A DNA stretch of 64,000 nt, taken from contig NZ_CP132339.1 in assembly GCF_030944405.1 (NCBI RefSeq), positions 6,572,001 through 6,636,000 on the forward strand, given 5' to 3'. Shown in pieces: positions 52,971 through 62,786 of the stretch (the stretch's first letter is position 1; every line of letters begins with the position of its first letter). The DNA comes from Janthinobacterium sp. J1-1 (GTDB lineage: Bacteria > Pseudomonadota > Gammaproteobacteria > Burkholderiales > Burkholderiaceae_D). Position numbers and translations under genes: made by a program. The notes under the pieces were generated by a model. It was not told the origin of the DNA. It ran no database searches and saw only the letters and a list, made by a program, of their open reading frames with translations.

Positions 52971-54199
52971 TTTGTTCCTTGCAGTGTCTGTTGCAGCCAG
53001 GCGCCCAGCTCCGTGCGCTCGGCGTCCGTCATATTGGTCAGGTTGCCGATCGGCATGGCTTTCAGCTCGATGGCCTGCTTGTAGATCTGCGCCGCATGCT
53101 GGCGGATTTCCGTTTCATTATCGAGCATCATGCCGGCCGGCGCCGTGGCAAAGCCCGCTTGCGTGGGTTTCGCCGAATGGCAGGTGGCGCAGCGCTGGGC
53201 AATGATGGCATGCACGGACTTGAATTGCGCGGCCTGGTCGACCACCGGCGCGGCGGCAATGGCCACCGGCGCCTTGGGCGCGATCGCCACCGCCACGCCC
53301 ACCAGCAGTGCCACGCCGAGGGCCGGATAGCGCCATTCGACGCGGCCCTTGTGGCGCAGGTTGAAGAAGTGGCGGATAGCCACGCCGGCCGCCATGATCA
53401 GCGCCAGCACCAGCCAGGCGTGATCGTTACGGTAGGTCATCGCATAGTGGTTGCTGATCATGATGAACAGCACCGGCAAGGTAAAGTAATTGTTGTGGAC
53501 GCTGCGCTGCTTGGCCTTCAAGCCGTGTTTCGGGTCGGGCAGCTTGCCGGCCGCCATCGCTTCGACCATCTTGCGCTGGCCGGGTATGATCAGCATCAGC
53601 ACATTGGCCACCATGATGGTGCCGATCATGGCGCCCACGTGGATGTAGGCGGCGCGTCCGCTGAGCAAATGCGTCAGCGCATAGGCGGTGGCCACGATCA
53701 GCCCGAACACCACCACGCCGAACCACAGTTCATGTTTGGCCAAGGGCGAGCGGCACAGCAGGTCGTACACGGTCCAGCCGATCACCAGAGTGGCGATGCC
53801 GATGCCGATCGCCTGGCCGCTCGACAGATCGGCGACGGACTTGTCGATCATCATGGCCTGCGCGTTGAAGTAATACGCGATGGTGAGCAAGGCAAAGCCC
53901 GACAGCCAGGTCGAATACGCTTCCCACTTGAACCAGTGCAGTTCTTTCGGCAGTTCGGCGGGCGCCACCAGGTATTTTTGCGGGTTGTAGAAGCCGCCGC
54001 CATGCACGGCCCACAGTTCGCCCGACACGCCCTTCTTTGCCAGCTCGGAGCCGGGCGCCGGTGGGCGGATGGAATTGTCGAGCCAGACGAAATAGAAGGA
54101 AGCGCCGATCCAGGCGATGCCGGTAATCACGTGCAACCAGCGGACGATCAGGTTCAGCCATTCAAGGCCGTAAGGGATCAGGTAGGCAAACACTTCCAT
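52967..54199 (-). CDS. puuD: PuuD, membrane urate oxidase with cytochrome c domain
   Basis: Oxidises urate to 5-hydroxyisourate, passing electrons to the respiratory chain rather than to oxygen directly. 410 residues: seven to eight membrane helices (starting LNLIVRWLHVITGIAWIGASFYF), then a periplasmic cytochrome c domain with haem motif C337-ATC-H341 and the distal Met in AMPIGN. hiuH is not in the window; the UraD function is encoded 1.1 kb away. Confidence 0.92.
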   Translation of the reverse strand: MEVFAYLIPYGLEWLNLIVRWLHVITGIAWIGASFYFVWLDNSIRPPAPGSELAKKGVSGELWAVHGGGFYNPQKYLVAPAELPKELHWFKWEAYSTWLSGFALLTIAYYFNAQAMMIDKSVADLSSGQAIGIGIATLVIGWTVYDLLCRSPLAKHELWFGVVVFGLIVATAYALTHLLSGRAAYIHVGAMIGTIMVANVLMLIIPGQRKMVEAMAAGKLPDPKHGLKAKQRSVHNNYFTLPVLFIMISNHYAMTYRNDHAWLVLALIMAAGVAIRHFFNLRHKGRVEWRYPALGVALLVGVAVAIAPKAPVAIAAAPVVDQAAQFKSVHAIIAQRCATCHSAKPTQAGFATAPAGMMLDNETEIRQHAAQIYKQAIELKAMPIGNLTNMTDAERTELGAWLQQTLQGTK

Positions 54200-54292
54200 A
54201 TTATTCCTTGAGTTATTGCTGGAGCTACGGCAGAACCAATATTCGTGCCAATTTACACAAGATAGCCGGATTCATCGCCCGCCACATGAAAA

Positions 54293-54324
54293 ATATCGTA
54301 TATTTGACATATCCGAATCGATAT
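54293..54324. promoter_or_regulatory. AT-rich inverted repeat, candidate LysR operator
   Basis: ATATCG (54293-54298) and CGATAT (54319-54324) flank a 20-bp AT-rich centre containing further ATAT steps. It lies between divergent puuD and the LysR gene, 18 bp before the LysR start. Confidence 0.45.
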
Positions 54325-54342
54325 ACAACCCAGCCACCGCCC

Positions 54343-55281
54343 ATGTCCAGCCTGCCGCAACACCTCGACCTGCACCTGATCCGCATCCTGTACCTGCTGC
54401 TGGTGGAGAAGAATGTCTCGCGCGTGGCGCTCAAACTGAACCAGCCGCAGCCGTCGATTTCCGCCTCGCTGCGCAAGCTGCGCGAGCTGACGGGCGACCC
54501 GCTGCTGGTGCGCGGCGCGCGCGGCATGGTGCCGACCCAGCATGGCGAAAGCCTGCTCAATCCCGCCAAGCGCATCCTGGACCAGACGGAAAGCCTGTTC
54601 GTGCGCAAGACGCCGTTCGTGGCGCAGGAAGAGGCGCGCACCTTCCATATCGCCGCGCCCGACTACCTGGACAGCCAGTTCCTGCCCAATGTGGTGGCGC
54701 TGCTGCGGCGCGGTTCGCCGAAAAGCCGCGTGGTGCTGCACAGCCTGGGGCCGGGCATCGACCATATCCGCCAGCTGTCCGACGGCGGCCTGGACCTGGT
54801 GATCGCCAACTGGGACGAGCCGCCCGCCCATCTGCACATCTCGAAACTGTTCGAAGATCCCATCATCTGCGCCATGCATGCGGAAAACGCCTATGCGCGC
54901 CGCACCGCCAGCGACGCGATGACGCTCGATGATTACCTGAGCCTGCCCCATGTGGCGCCCTCGCCCATGATGCCCGGCTACCACGGCGTGATCGACTCCT
55001 TCCTGGAACGGCAAAACCTGCAGCGCAATGTGGTGGTGGAATCGGCCTACTTCGGCCTGATCCCGTATATGCTGACGCAGACCGACCTGGTGCTGACCAC
55101 CGGCCGCCAGTTCATGCGCTTCTATGAAAAGACCCTGCCGCTGAAAACCTATACCGTGCCGCTGAAATTTCCGCCGATGCGTTTTTACCAGCTGTGGCAC
55201 CAGCGCGTGCACCAGGCGCCCGAACACAAATGGCTGCGCGACCAGGTCAGCGCGGCCGCCAAGGAGCTCATCAAGAGATAA
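54343..55281 (+). CDS. LysR-family regulator of purine catabolism (probable)
   Basis: 312 residues from ATG 54343 (MSSLPQHLDLHLIRILYLLLVEKN), NodD/LeuO-like subgroup HTH (VSRVALKLNQPQPSISASLRKLR). The long reading from 54208 crosses the putative operator and is rejected. Divergent from puuD and upstream of the UraD-AllC gene, so likely regulates both. Confidence 0.85.
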   Translation: MSSLPQHLDLHLIRILYLLLVEKNVSRVALKLNQPQPSISASLRKLRELTGDPLLVRGARGMVPTQHGESLLNPAKRILDQTESLFVRKTPFVAQEEARTFHIAAPDYLDSQFLPNVVALLRRGSPKSRVVLHSLGPGIDHIRQLSDGGLDLVIANWDEPPAHLHISKLFEDPIICAMHAENAYARRTASDAMTLDDYLSLPHVAPSPMMPGYHGVIDSFLERQNLQRNVVVESAYFGLIPYMLTQTDLVLTTGRQFMRFYEKTLPLKTYTVPLKFPPMRFYQLWHQRVHQAPEHKWLRDQVSAAAKELIKR

Positions 55282-55354
55282 GCCTTATCAGCGCGCGCAT
55301 ATAACGCACGCGGCCCCCCGGCGCTATCATCACCGCTTGCATGATTGGATACCC

Positions 55355-57109
55355 ATGACTTCCCTTTCCGACCTGAACGCCAGCAGCGCCGAACAGTTTG
55401 TCCAGCAGCTGCACGGCATCTACGAACACTCGCCCTGGATCGCGCAGCGCGCGGCAGGCGCCCGGCCATTCGCCAGCCTGACGGCCCTCAAGCGCGAACT
55501 GCAGCGGGTGCTGGGCCTGGCCTCGCCCGACGAACAGCTGGGCCTGATCCGTGCCCACCCGGAACTGGCCGGCAAGGCCGCGATTGCCGGCCAGCTGACG
55601 GCCGAGTCCACGCGCGAGCAGGCGAAATCCGGCCTGCACCTGTGCAGCGCGGAAGAATTTTCCACTTTGCAGCGCCTGAACGCCGACTACAACGCCAAGT
55701 TCGGCTTCCCCTTTATTCTGGCCGTGAAAGGCCCGACCGGCGAAGGCCTGACGCGCCAGGACATCATCACCACCTTTGCGCGGCGCCTGAAAAACCGCCG
55801 GCCCGACGAGCTTGCCGAATCGCTGCGCCAGATCAAGCGCATTGCCGAACTGCGCCTGAACGACCTGCTCGATGTCCGCCTGACCTTTGGCCCGGCCATC
55901 ATGCGCCACTGCGAGGCCCTGGCTGCGCACAGCGACAGCATCTACAACCTGACCTGCGCCTACATGACGCCGGCCCACCAGCAGACGGCCGCGCAACTGG
56001 CGGCCTGGATGCGGGAGGCCGGCATGCAGGTGACGGTTGACGCGGTCGGCAATGTGGTGGGCCGTCATGAGTCGCATGTGCCGGGCGCGAAGACCCTGAT
56101 GACGGGCTCGCACTACGACACCGTGCGCAATGGCGGCAAATACGATGGCCGGCTCGGCATCGTGCTGCCGATCGCCGTGGTGCGCCACCTGCATGAACAG
56201 GGCGAACAACTGCCCTTCCACTTCGAAATCGTCGGCTTTGCCGAAGAAGAAGGCGTGCGCTTCAAGAGCACGTTTTTGGGCAGCACGGCCGTGACGGGCA
56301 AGTTCGACCTGTCCTTGCTGGAGCAGCGCGACGCCGATGGCGTGAGCATGCGCGACGCCCTGGGCGCGGCCGGCCATGACGCAACCAGGATCGGCGCCAT
56401 CGCGCGCGATCCCGCCGACCTGCTCGGCTATGTGGAAGTGCATATCGAGCAGGGACCGGTGCTGCTGGAACGCGACTTGCCGCTGGGCGTGGTGACGGCA
56501 ATTGCCGGCAGCTCGCGCTACCTGGTCAGGCTTGATGGCATGGCCAGCCATGCCGGCACCACGCCGATGACCATGCGACGCGACGCGGCCAGCGCCGCCG
56601 CCGAGATCATCCTGCTGGTCGAGCAGCGCTGCAACCAGGGCGAAGCGCTGGTCGGCACCGTCGGCCAGCTGAACGTGCCGAATGGCTCCGTCAACGTGAT
56701 CGCCGGCGCCTGCCAGCTGTCGCTCGATATCCGCGCCGCCAGCGACGCGGTGCGCCAGGCTGCCGTCGACGATATCCTGGATGGCATCGCCGCCATCTGC
56801 GCGCGGCGCCAGATCGACGTCGGCCTCGAACTGCTGCTGTCGGCCAGTGCGGCGCCGTGCGCGCCATGGCTGATGACACAGCTGGAATCGGCGGTTGCCG
56901 CCGTCGACGTTGTGCCTTACAGCTTGCTGTCCGGCGCCGGCCACGACGCCATGGCGATGGCCGCCATCACCGACGTGGCCATGTTGTTTACACGCTGCGG
57001 CAATGGCGGCATCAGCCACAATCCGCTGGAAACCATGACGGCCGATGACGCCGATATCGCGGCGCAGGCGCTGCTGCATTTCCTGCGTAACTTCCAGCCA
57101 AAAGTTTAA
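55355..57109 (+). CDS. OHCU decarboxylase - allantoate amidohydrolase fusion
   Basis: 584 residues from ATG 55355. Residues 1-170 are UraD (OHCU decarboxylase): AHPELAGKAA with catalytic His68, and LTAESTREQ. Residues about 175-584 are AllC-type M20 amidohydrolase: GSHYDTVRNGGKYDG (metal ligands), FAEEEGVRF, HIEQGP, and GAGHDAMAMA. One protein thus makes S-allantoin from OHCU and later processes allantoate; allantoinase is not in the window. Its stop overlaps the convergent gene by 4 bp. Confidence 0.9.
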   Translation: MTSLSDLNASSAEQFVQQLHGIYEHSPWIAQRAAGARPFASLTALKRELQRVLGLASPDEQLGLIRAHPELAGKAAIAGQLTAESTREQAKSGLHLCSAEEFSTLQRLNADYNAKFGFPFILAVKGPTGEGLTRQDIITTFARRLKNRRPDELAESLRQIKRIAELRLNDLLDVRLTFGPAIMRHCEALAAHSDSIYNLTCAYMTPAHQQTAAQLAAWMREAGMQVTVDAVGNVVGRHESHVPGAKTLMTGSHYDTVRNGGKYDGRLGIVLPIAVVRHLHEQGEQLPFHFEIVGFAEEEGVRFKSTFLGSTAVTGKFDLSLLEQRDADGVSMRDALGAAGHDATRIGAIARDPADLLGYVEVHIEQGPVLLERDLPLGVVTAIAGSSRYLVRLDGMASHAGTTPMTMRRDAASAAAEIILLVEQRCNQGEALVGTVGQLNVPNGSVNVIAGACQLSLDIRAASDAVRQAAVDDILDGIAAICARRQIDVGLELLLSASAAPCAPWLMTQLESAVAAVDVVPYSLLSGAGHDAMAMAAITDVAMLFTRCGNGGISHNPLETMTADDADIAAQALLHFLRNFQPKV

Positions 57110-58482
57110 AGATGCTGCTGGCGCCACAGCGCCAGTTCTTCGGCGACATGGCTGATCAAGGGCGCCCAGCCACCGATGGCCGGCTGGCGCAACAGCCGCA
57201 TGGCCGGATACCACGGCGTATCGAGGCGGCCACTGAACCAGCGCCAGTCCGGCAGGTAGTCGGGCAGCAGCAGCCAGCACGGTTTACCGAGGGCACCAGC
57301 CAGGTGGACCACGGCCGTATCGACGCTGATCACCAGATCGAGGTTGGCGATCAGCGCGGCCGTGTCGGCCATATCGCCCAGCGCCGCACCGCCGGCGGCC
57401 AGGGTGATGGCGGTCGACACATCGTTCTCGCCCGCGCCCTTTTGCAGGCTGACAAATTGAATACCATCCACCGCCGCCAGCGGCGCCAGCGCATCGAGCG
57501 AGGCCAGCGACCGCGCCTCGTCGTTTTCAAATTGCGCATTGCCCTTCCAGGCCAGCCCCACGCGCAGCCTGGCTGGCGGCAAACGGCCGGCCCAGTCCTG
57601 CACCGCCAGCGTCTGCGCACGCAGATAGGCGGCGGATGACGGTATGGTGTCAAGGGTGGTGCCACACAGGCCGGGCAAGCTCAATATCGGCGCCCAATAA
57701 TCCCAGCCTTCGGCTGGTATGGCTGCGCCGATCGCCAGCACGGTATCGACATCGACGAGGGTCTGCAATAGCGCCTGCAGCGGCGCATGGCACAGGATGG
57801 AGACGCGCACGGCGCCAAGCTGGCGCAGCACGGCCACATAGCGGCACAGCAGCAGCATGTCGCCCATGCCCGCCTCGGGACAGATCAGGATGGCTTTGCC
57901 GGCCAGCGCCTCACCGTGCCAGCGGGGAAAACGAAAATAGTCGCCAAACGCGGTCGGCTGCGGACGCGCTTCGAGCATCCGCCAGCCTTCAGGCAACCGG
58001 CCCTGGCGCAGCAGCAGATAGGCCAGGTTGTAGCGCGCATTGGCATAATCACCATCGAGTTCGATGGCATGGCGGTGGCAACGTTCGGCCTGGGTCTCGC
58101 GCTGCAGGGAGGCCAGCAGCGCGCCGAGATTGGACCAGGCCGACGGCAGTTCCGGCGCCAGCGCCAGCACGCGCCGCATCAGTCGCTCAGCCTCCAGCGG
58201 ACGGCGCAGCCGCATCAACAGCGCCCCGAGGTTTTGCAGCAAATGCACGTCGTCGGGCGTTTGCGCGAGCGCCCGCAGATAATAACTTTCCGCTTCCTCG
58301 AACCAGCCCTCCTGCTCGCGCATCCAGGCCAGGTTAGCCAGCGCAAACACGTTGCATGGGTCCGACTGCAAGGCCAGCTGGAAGGCCGTTTCGGCCCCTG
58401 GCGCATCGCCGGCGGCCAGCCGCTCGCCGCCGCGCAGGGCGTGCGCGGCGGCGAGCGGCAAGATGGCGTCAGGTGAAATCAT
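57106..58482 (-). CDS. TPR protein with glycosyltransferase-9-like C-terminus
   Basis: 458 residues. The first about 180 are TPR repeats (ANLAWMREQEGWFEEAESYYLRAL, NLGALLMRLRRPLEAERLMRRVL, NLGALLASLQRETQAERCHRHAI). The rest resembles GT9/heptosyltransferase folds (ICPEAGMGDMLLLCRY, LDLVISVDTAVVHLAGALGKPCWLLLP). Such fusions are often linked to flagellin or surface glycosylation. Isolated here among catabolic genes. Confidence 0.78.
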   Translation of the reverse strand: MISPDAILPLAAAHALRGGERLAAGDAPGAETAFQLALQSDPCNVFALANLAWMREQEGWFEEAESYYLRALAQTPDDVHLLQNLGALLMRLRRPLEAERLMRRVLALAPELPSAWSNLGALLASLQRETQAERCHRHAIELDGDYANARYNLAYLLLRQGRLPEGWRMLEARPQPTAFGDYFRFPRWHGEALAGKAILICPEAGMGDMLLLCRYVAVLRQLGAVRVSILCHAPLQALLQTLVDVDTVLAIGAAIPAEGWDYWAPILSLPGLCGTTLDTIPSSAAYLRAQTLAVQDWAGRLPPARLRVGLAWKGNAQFENDEARSLASLDALAPLAAVDGIQFVSLQKGAGENDVSTAITLAAGGAALGDMADTAALIANLDLVISVDTAVVHLAGALGKPCWLLLPDYLPDWRWFSGRLDTPWYPAMRLLRQPAIGGWAPLISHVAEELALWRQQHL

Positions 58483-58506
58483 GGTGCCAGCATAGCACCG
58501 CCAGAG

Positions 58507-59742
58507 TTACACGGCCACCGCCCGCTCCAGCATCGCCAGCAGCAGCACATTGCAGCCCGCTTCCAGGTGGCCAGGTTTGGCGTCCTCGATTTCATTGTGG
58601 CTGATGCCGTCCTTGCAGGGCACGAAGATCATGCCGGCCGGCGCCAGGCGGGCCGCATAGATGGCGTCATGGCCCGCGCCCGAGACCACGTCCATCACGG
58701 AATAACCGAGTTGCTCGGTGGCGTTGCGCACGGCGCCCACGCAGTCGGGGTGGAACGGCGTCGGCGCAAAATACGATACCTGTTCGAGGGTGATGGCCAG
58801 GCCGGTTGTGGCCTGCGTGCGGCCGATAAAAGCGCGGATATCGGCATCCATGGTGTCGAGCAGCTCGTCATTCACATTGCGCAGGTCGATGCTGAATTTC
58901 ACTTCGCCAGGGATCACATTGCGGCTGTTCGGGAACACCTGCACCATGCCGACCGTGCCGCGGCCATATGGCGGATAGCGGTGGGCAATCGCGACGACTT
59001 CCTGCATGATGCCGGTGGCCACCTGCAGCGCATCGCGGCGCAGGCCCATCGGCGTGGGACCCGCATGCGCCTCCATGCCGTTGACGGTGCAGTCGTACCA
59101 GCGCAGGCCCATCACGGCCGGCACCACGCCGATGACTTTATCGGCGTCTTCCAGCACGGGCCCTTGCTCGATATGGGTTTCAAAATAAGCGCCGATCGGA
59201 TGGTCGCCCGGCACCTGCGGGCCTTTGTAGCCGATGCGCTCGAGCTCTTCGCCGACCGTCTTGCCTTCGGTGTCCTTTGCCGCGTAAGCCGTTTCCAAAG
59301 AAAACGCGCCGCAGAAGACGCCCGAGCCCATCATCACCGGCACGAAACGCGAACCCTCTTCATTGGTCCAGAAGGCCACTTCGATCGGCGCCTGGGTCCT
59401 GATCTTCAGGTCGTTCAGGGTGCGCACCACTTCCAGTCCCGCCAGCACGCCGTAGTTGCCGTCGAACTTGCCGCCGGTAGGCTGGGTGTCGATATGGCTG
59501 CCCGTCATCACCGGTGGCAAGGTATTGTCCACGCCGTCGCGGCGCATGAAGACATTGCCGATCTGGTCGATGGTAATGCTCATGCCGGCCTCGCGGCCCC
59601 AGCGCACCACCAGGTCGCGGCCCTGCTTGTCGAGGTCCGTCAGCGCCAGGCGCTTGACGCCGCCTTTTGCCGTCGCGCCGATCTGCGCCAGTTCCATCAG
59701 GGAGTCCCACAGGCGTTCGCCGTTGATACGCAGTTCAGTCAT
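58507..59742 (-). CDS. Beta-ureidopropionase / N-carbamoyl amino-acid hydrolase
   Basis: 411 residues from ATG 59742 (MTELRINGERL). M20-type di-metal motifs GSHIDTQPTGGKFDG, NEEGSRF and ETHIEQGP, and GAGHDAIYAA. In operon with dihydropyrimidinase and PreA it should hydrolyse N-carbamoyl-beta-alanine to beta-alanine, CO2 and ammonia, the last step of reductive uracil breakdown. Confidence 0.9.
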   Translation of the reverse strand: MTELRINGERLWDSLMELAQIGATAKGGVKRLALTDLDKQGRDLVVRWGREAGMSITIDQIGNVFMRRDGVDNTLPPVMTGSHIDTQPTGGKFDGNYGVLAGLEVVRTLNDLKIRTQAPIEVAFWTNEEGSRFVPVMMGSGVFCGAFSLETAYAAKDTEGKTVGEELERIGYKGPQVPGDHPIGAYFETHIEQGPVLEDADKVIGVVPAVMGLRWYDCTVNGMEAHAGPTPMGLRRDALQVATGIMQEVVAIAHRYPPYGRGTVGMVQVFPNSRNVIPGEVKFSIDLRNVNDELLDTMDADIRAFIGRTQATTGLAITLEQVSYFAPTPFHPDCVGAVRNATEQLGYSVMDVVSGAGHDAIYAARLAPAGMIFVPCKDGISHNEIEDAKPGHLEAGCNVLLLAMLERAVAV

Positions 59743-59756
59743 AGTCAACTCCTTCG

Positions 59757-61160
<1,404 letters not shown>

Positions 61161-61175
61161 TTATGGTCGAACCGA

Positions 61176-62660
61176 TCAGGCCAGCGGCGCTTGCGACAAG
61201 CGCGCCGGCGCCTTGCCCTTCATCATGACGCCGTAGACCACGGCGGCAATCGCCACGCCGACAAACCAGGCGTAGGTGTAAATCGTCTTGAATGCTTCGC
61301 CGACACCCGGAAACGCGGCGGGGAAAGCGGCGTTCAGGAAGCCCGGAATATTCGGCGCCACGGCGATGACAAAGGCGACCAGCGCGGCCATGTTCCAGCC
61401 ATTGCCGTACGAGTACACGCCATCGTCGCGGTACAGCTGCTTCACGTCGAGCTCGGTCTTGCGCACGAAATAATAGTCGACGATCAGGATGCCGGCGATG
61501 GGGCCCAGCAGCGCCGAGTAGCCGATCAGCCAGGTGAAGATATAGCCCTGCGTCGATTCGAGCACCTTCCACGGCATCATCACGATGGCGATAAAGGCCG
61601 TGATATAGCCGCCCATCTTGTACGACACCTGCTTGGGCGCCAGCGAGGAAAAATCATACGCCGGGCCCACCAGGTTGGCCGCCAGGTTGACGCTGACGGT
61701 GTCGATCAGGAGGATGATCAGGGCGATCAGCACGGCGGCGCCCGTCATGCGGCTGGCCAGGTCGACCGGGTCCCAGATGGCCTTGCCGTACATGACGACC
61801 GAGCCGGCGGTCACGATCACGGCCAGCATGGCCAGCAAACCCATCGGCACCGGCAGCCCCACCGACTGGCCGATGATCTGGTCGCGCTGGGTCTTGGCAA
61901 AGCGCGTGAAGTCGGGAATGTTCAGCGCCAGCGTGGCCCAGAAGCCCACCATGGCGGTCAGCGACGGCCAGAACACGACCCAGAACTGGCCGGCCTTCTT
62001 GCCGCCTTCGATGAATTGCGACGGTTGATCGAGCAGGCTGCCGACGCCGCCGGCCTTGCTGTGCACCCAGTACAGCAGCACGAAGCAGATCAGGATTTTC
62101 AAGGGCGCGGTATACGTTTCCAGTTTGCGGATCGCCTCCATGCCATGCAGGATGTAGTAGAACTGGATGGCCCAGAACGCCAGGAAGCACAGCAGCTGGC
62201 TGCCGTTGATGCCCAGGCCCGCGATCTTCTCGCCGCCCAGTTCATGGCCCAGCAGCACGCCCATCAGGGTGTAGATCATCTGGCCGCCGAACCAGGTCTG
62301 GATGCCGTACCAGCCGCAGGCGACAATCGCGCGCATCAGCGCCGGCAGGCGTGCGCCGGTGGTGCCGAACGAGGAGCGCGCCAGCACCGCGTACGGGATG
62401 CCGTACTTGGTGCCGGCATGGCCGATCAGCAGCATCGGCAGCAGCACGATGGCGTTCGCCAGGAACACCGTCAGCACGGCCTGGTAGCCGGACATGCCGC
62501 TGTCGATCAGGCTGGCCGACAGGGTGTAGGCGGGAATGCACATCACCATGCCGACCCACAGCGCGGCGAAGTGATACCAGCGCCAGGTACGTTGGGCGGC
62601 CGTGGTGGGCGCCAGATCTTCATTCCATAGCTGCGTGTTGCCTGAATAGTCGTGGTTCAC
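61176..62660 (-). CDS. NCS1-family pyrimidine/allantoin/hydantoin transporter
   Basis: 494 residues from a GTG at 62660 (NHDYSGNTQLWNEDLAPT follows) with GGAG upstream; a longer reading is less likely. About 12 membrane helices, with the NCS1 landmarks NEDLAPTTAAQRTW, GYQAVLTVFLAN and GTKYGIPYAVLARSSFG. Sits between preA and hydA, so probably imports uracil or a related base. Confidence 0.9.
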   Translation of the reverse strand: MNHDYSGNTQLWNEDLAPTTAAQRTWRWYHFAALWVGMVMCIPAYTLSASLIDSGMSGYQAVLTVFLANAIVLLPMLLIGHAGTKYGIPYAVLARSSFGTTGARLPALMRAIVACGWYGIQTWFGGQMIYTLMGVLLGHELGGEKIAGLGINGSQLLCFLAFWAIQFYYILHGMEAIRKLETYTAPLKILICFVLLYWVHSKAGGVGSLLDQPSQFIEGGKKAGQFWVVFWPSLTAMVGFWATLALNIPDFTRFAKTQRDQIIGQSVGLPVPMGLLAMLAVIVTAGSVVMYGKAIWDPVDLASRMTGAAVLIALIILLIDTVSVNLAANLVGPAYDFSSLAPKQVSYKMGGYITAFIAIVMMPWKVLESTQGYIFTWLIGYSALLGPIAGILIVDYYFVRKTELDVKQLYRDDGVYSYGNGWNMAALVAFVIAVAPNIPGFLNAAFPAAFPGVGEAFKTIYTYAWFVGVAIAAVVYGVMMKGKAPARLSQAPLA

Positions 62661-62786
62661 AGGTAGACTCCATCGGTAGCGGGATACGGCAAAGGGGAAC
62701 TGCGGCAAGGGAACTGCATCAAGCAATCGAGCTTACCGCAATCAGCAGGGAATGTTTATATATTAAACACACGCAAAAAGCATGCC

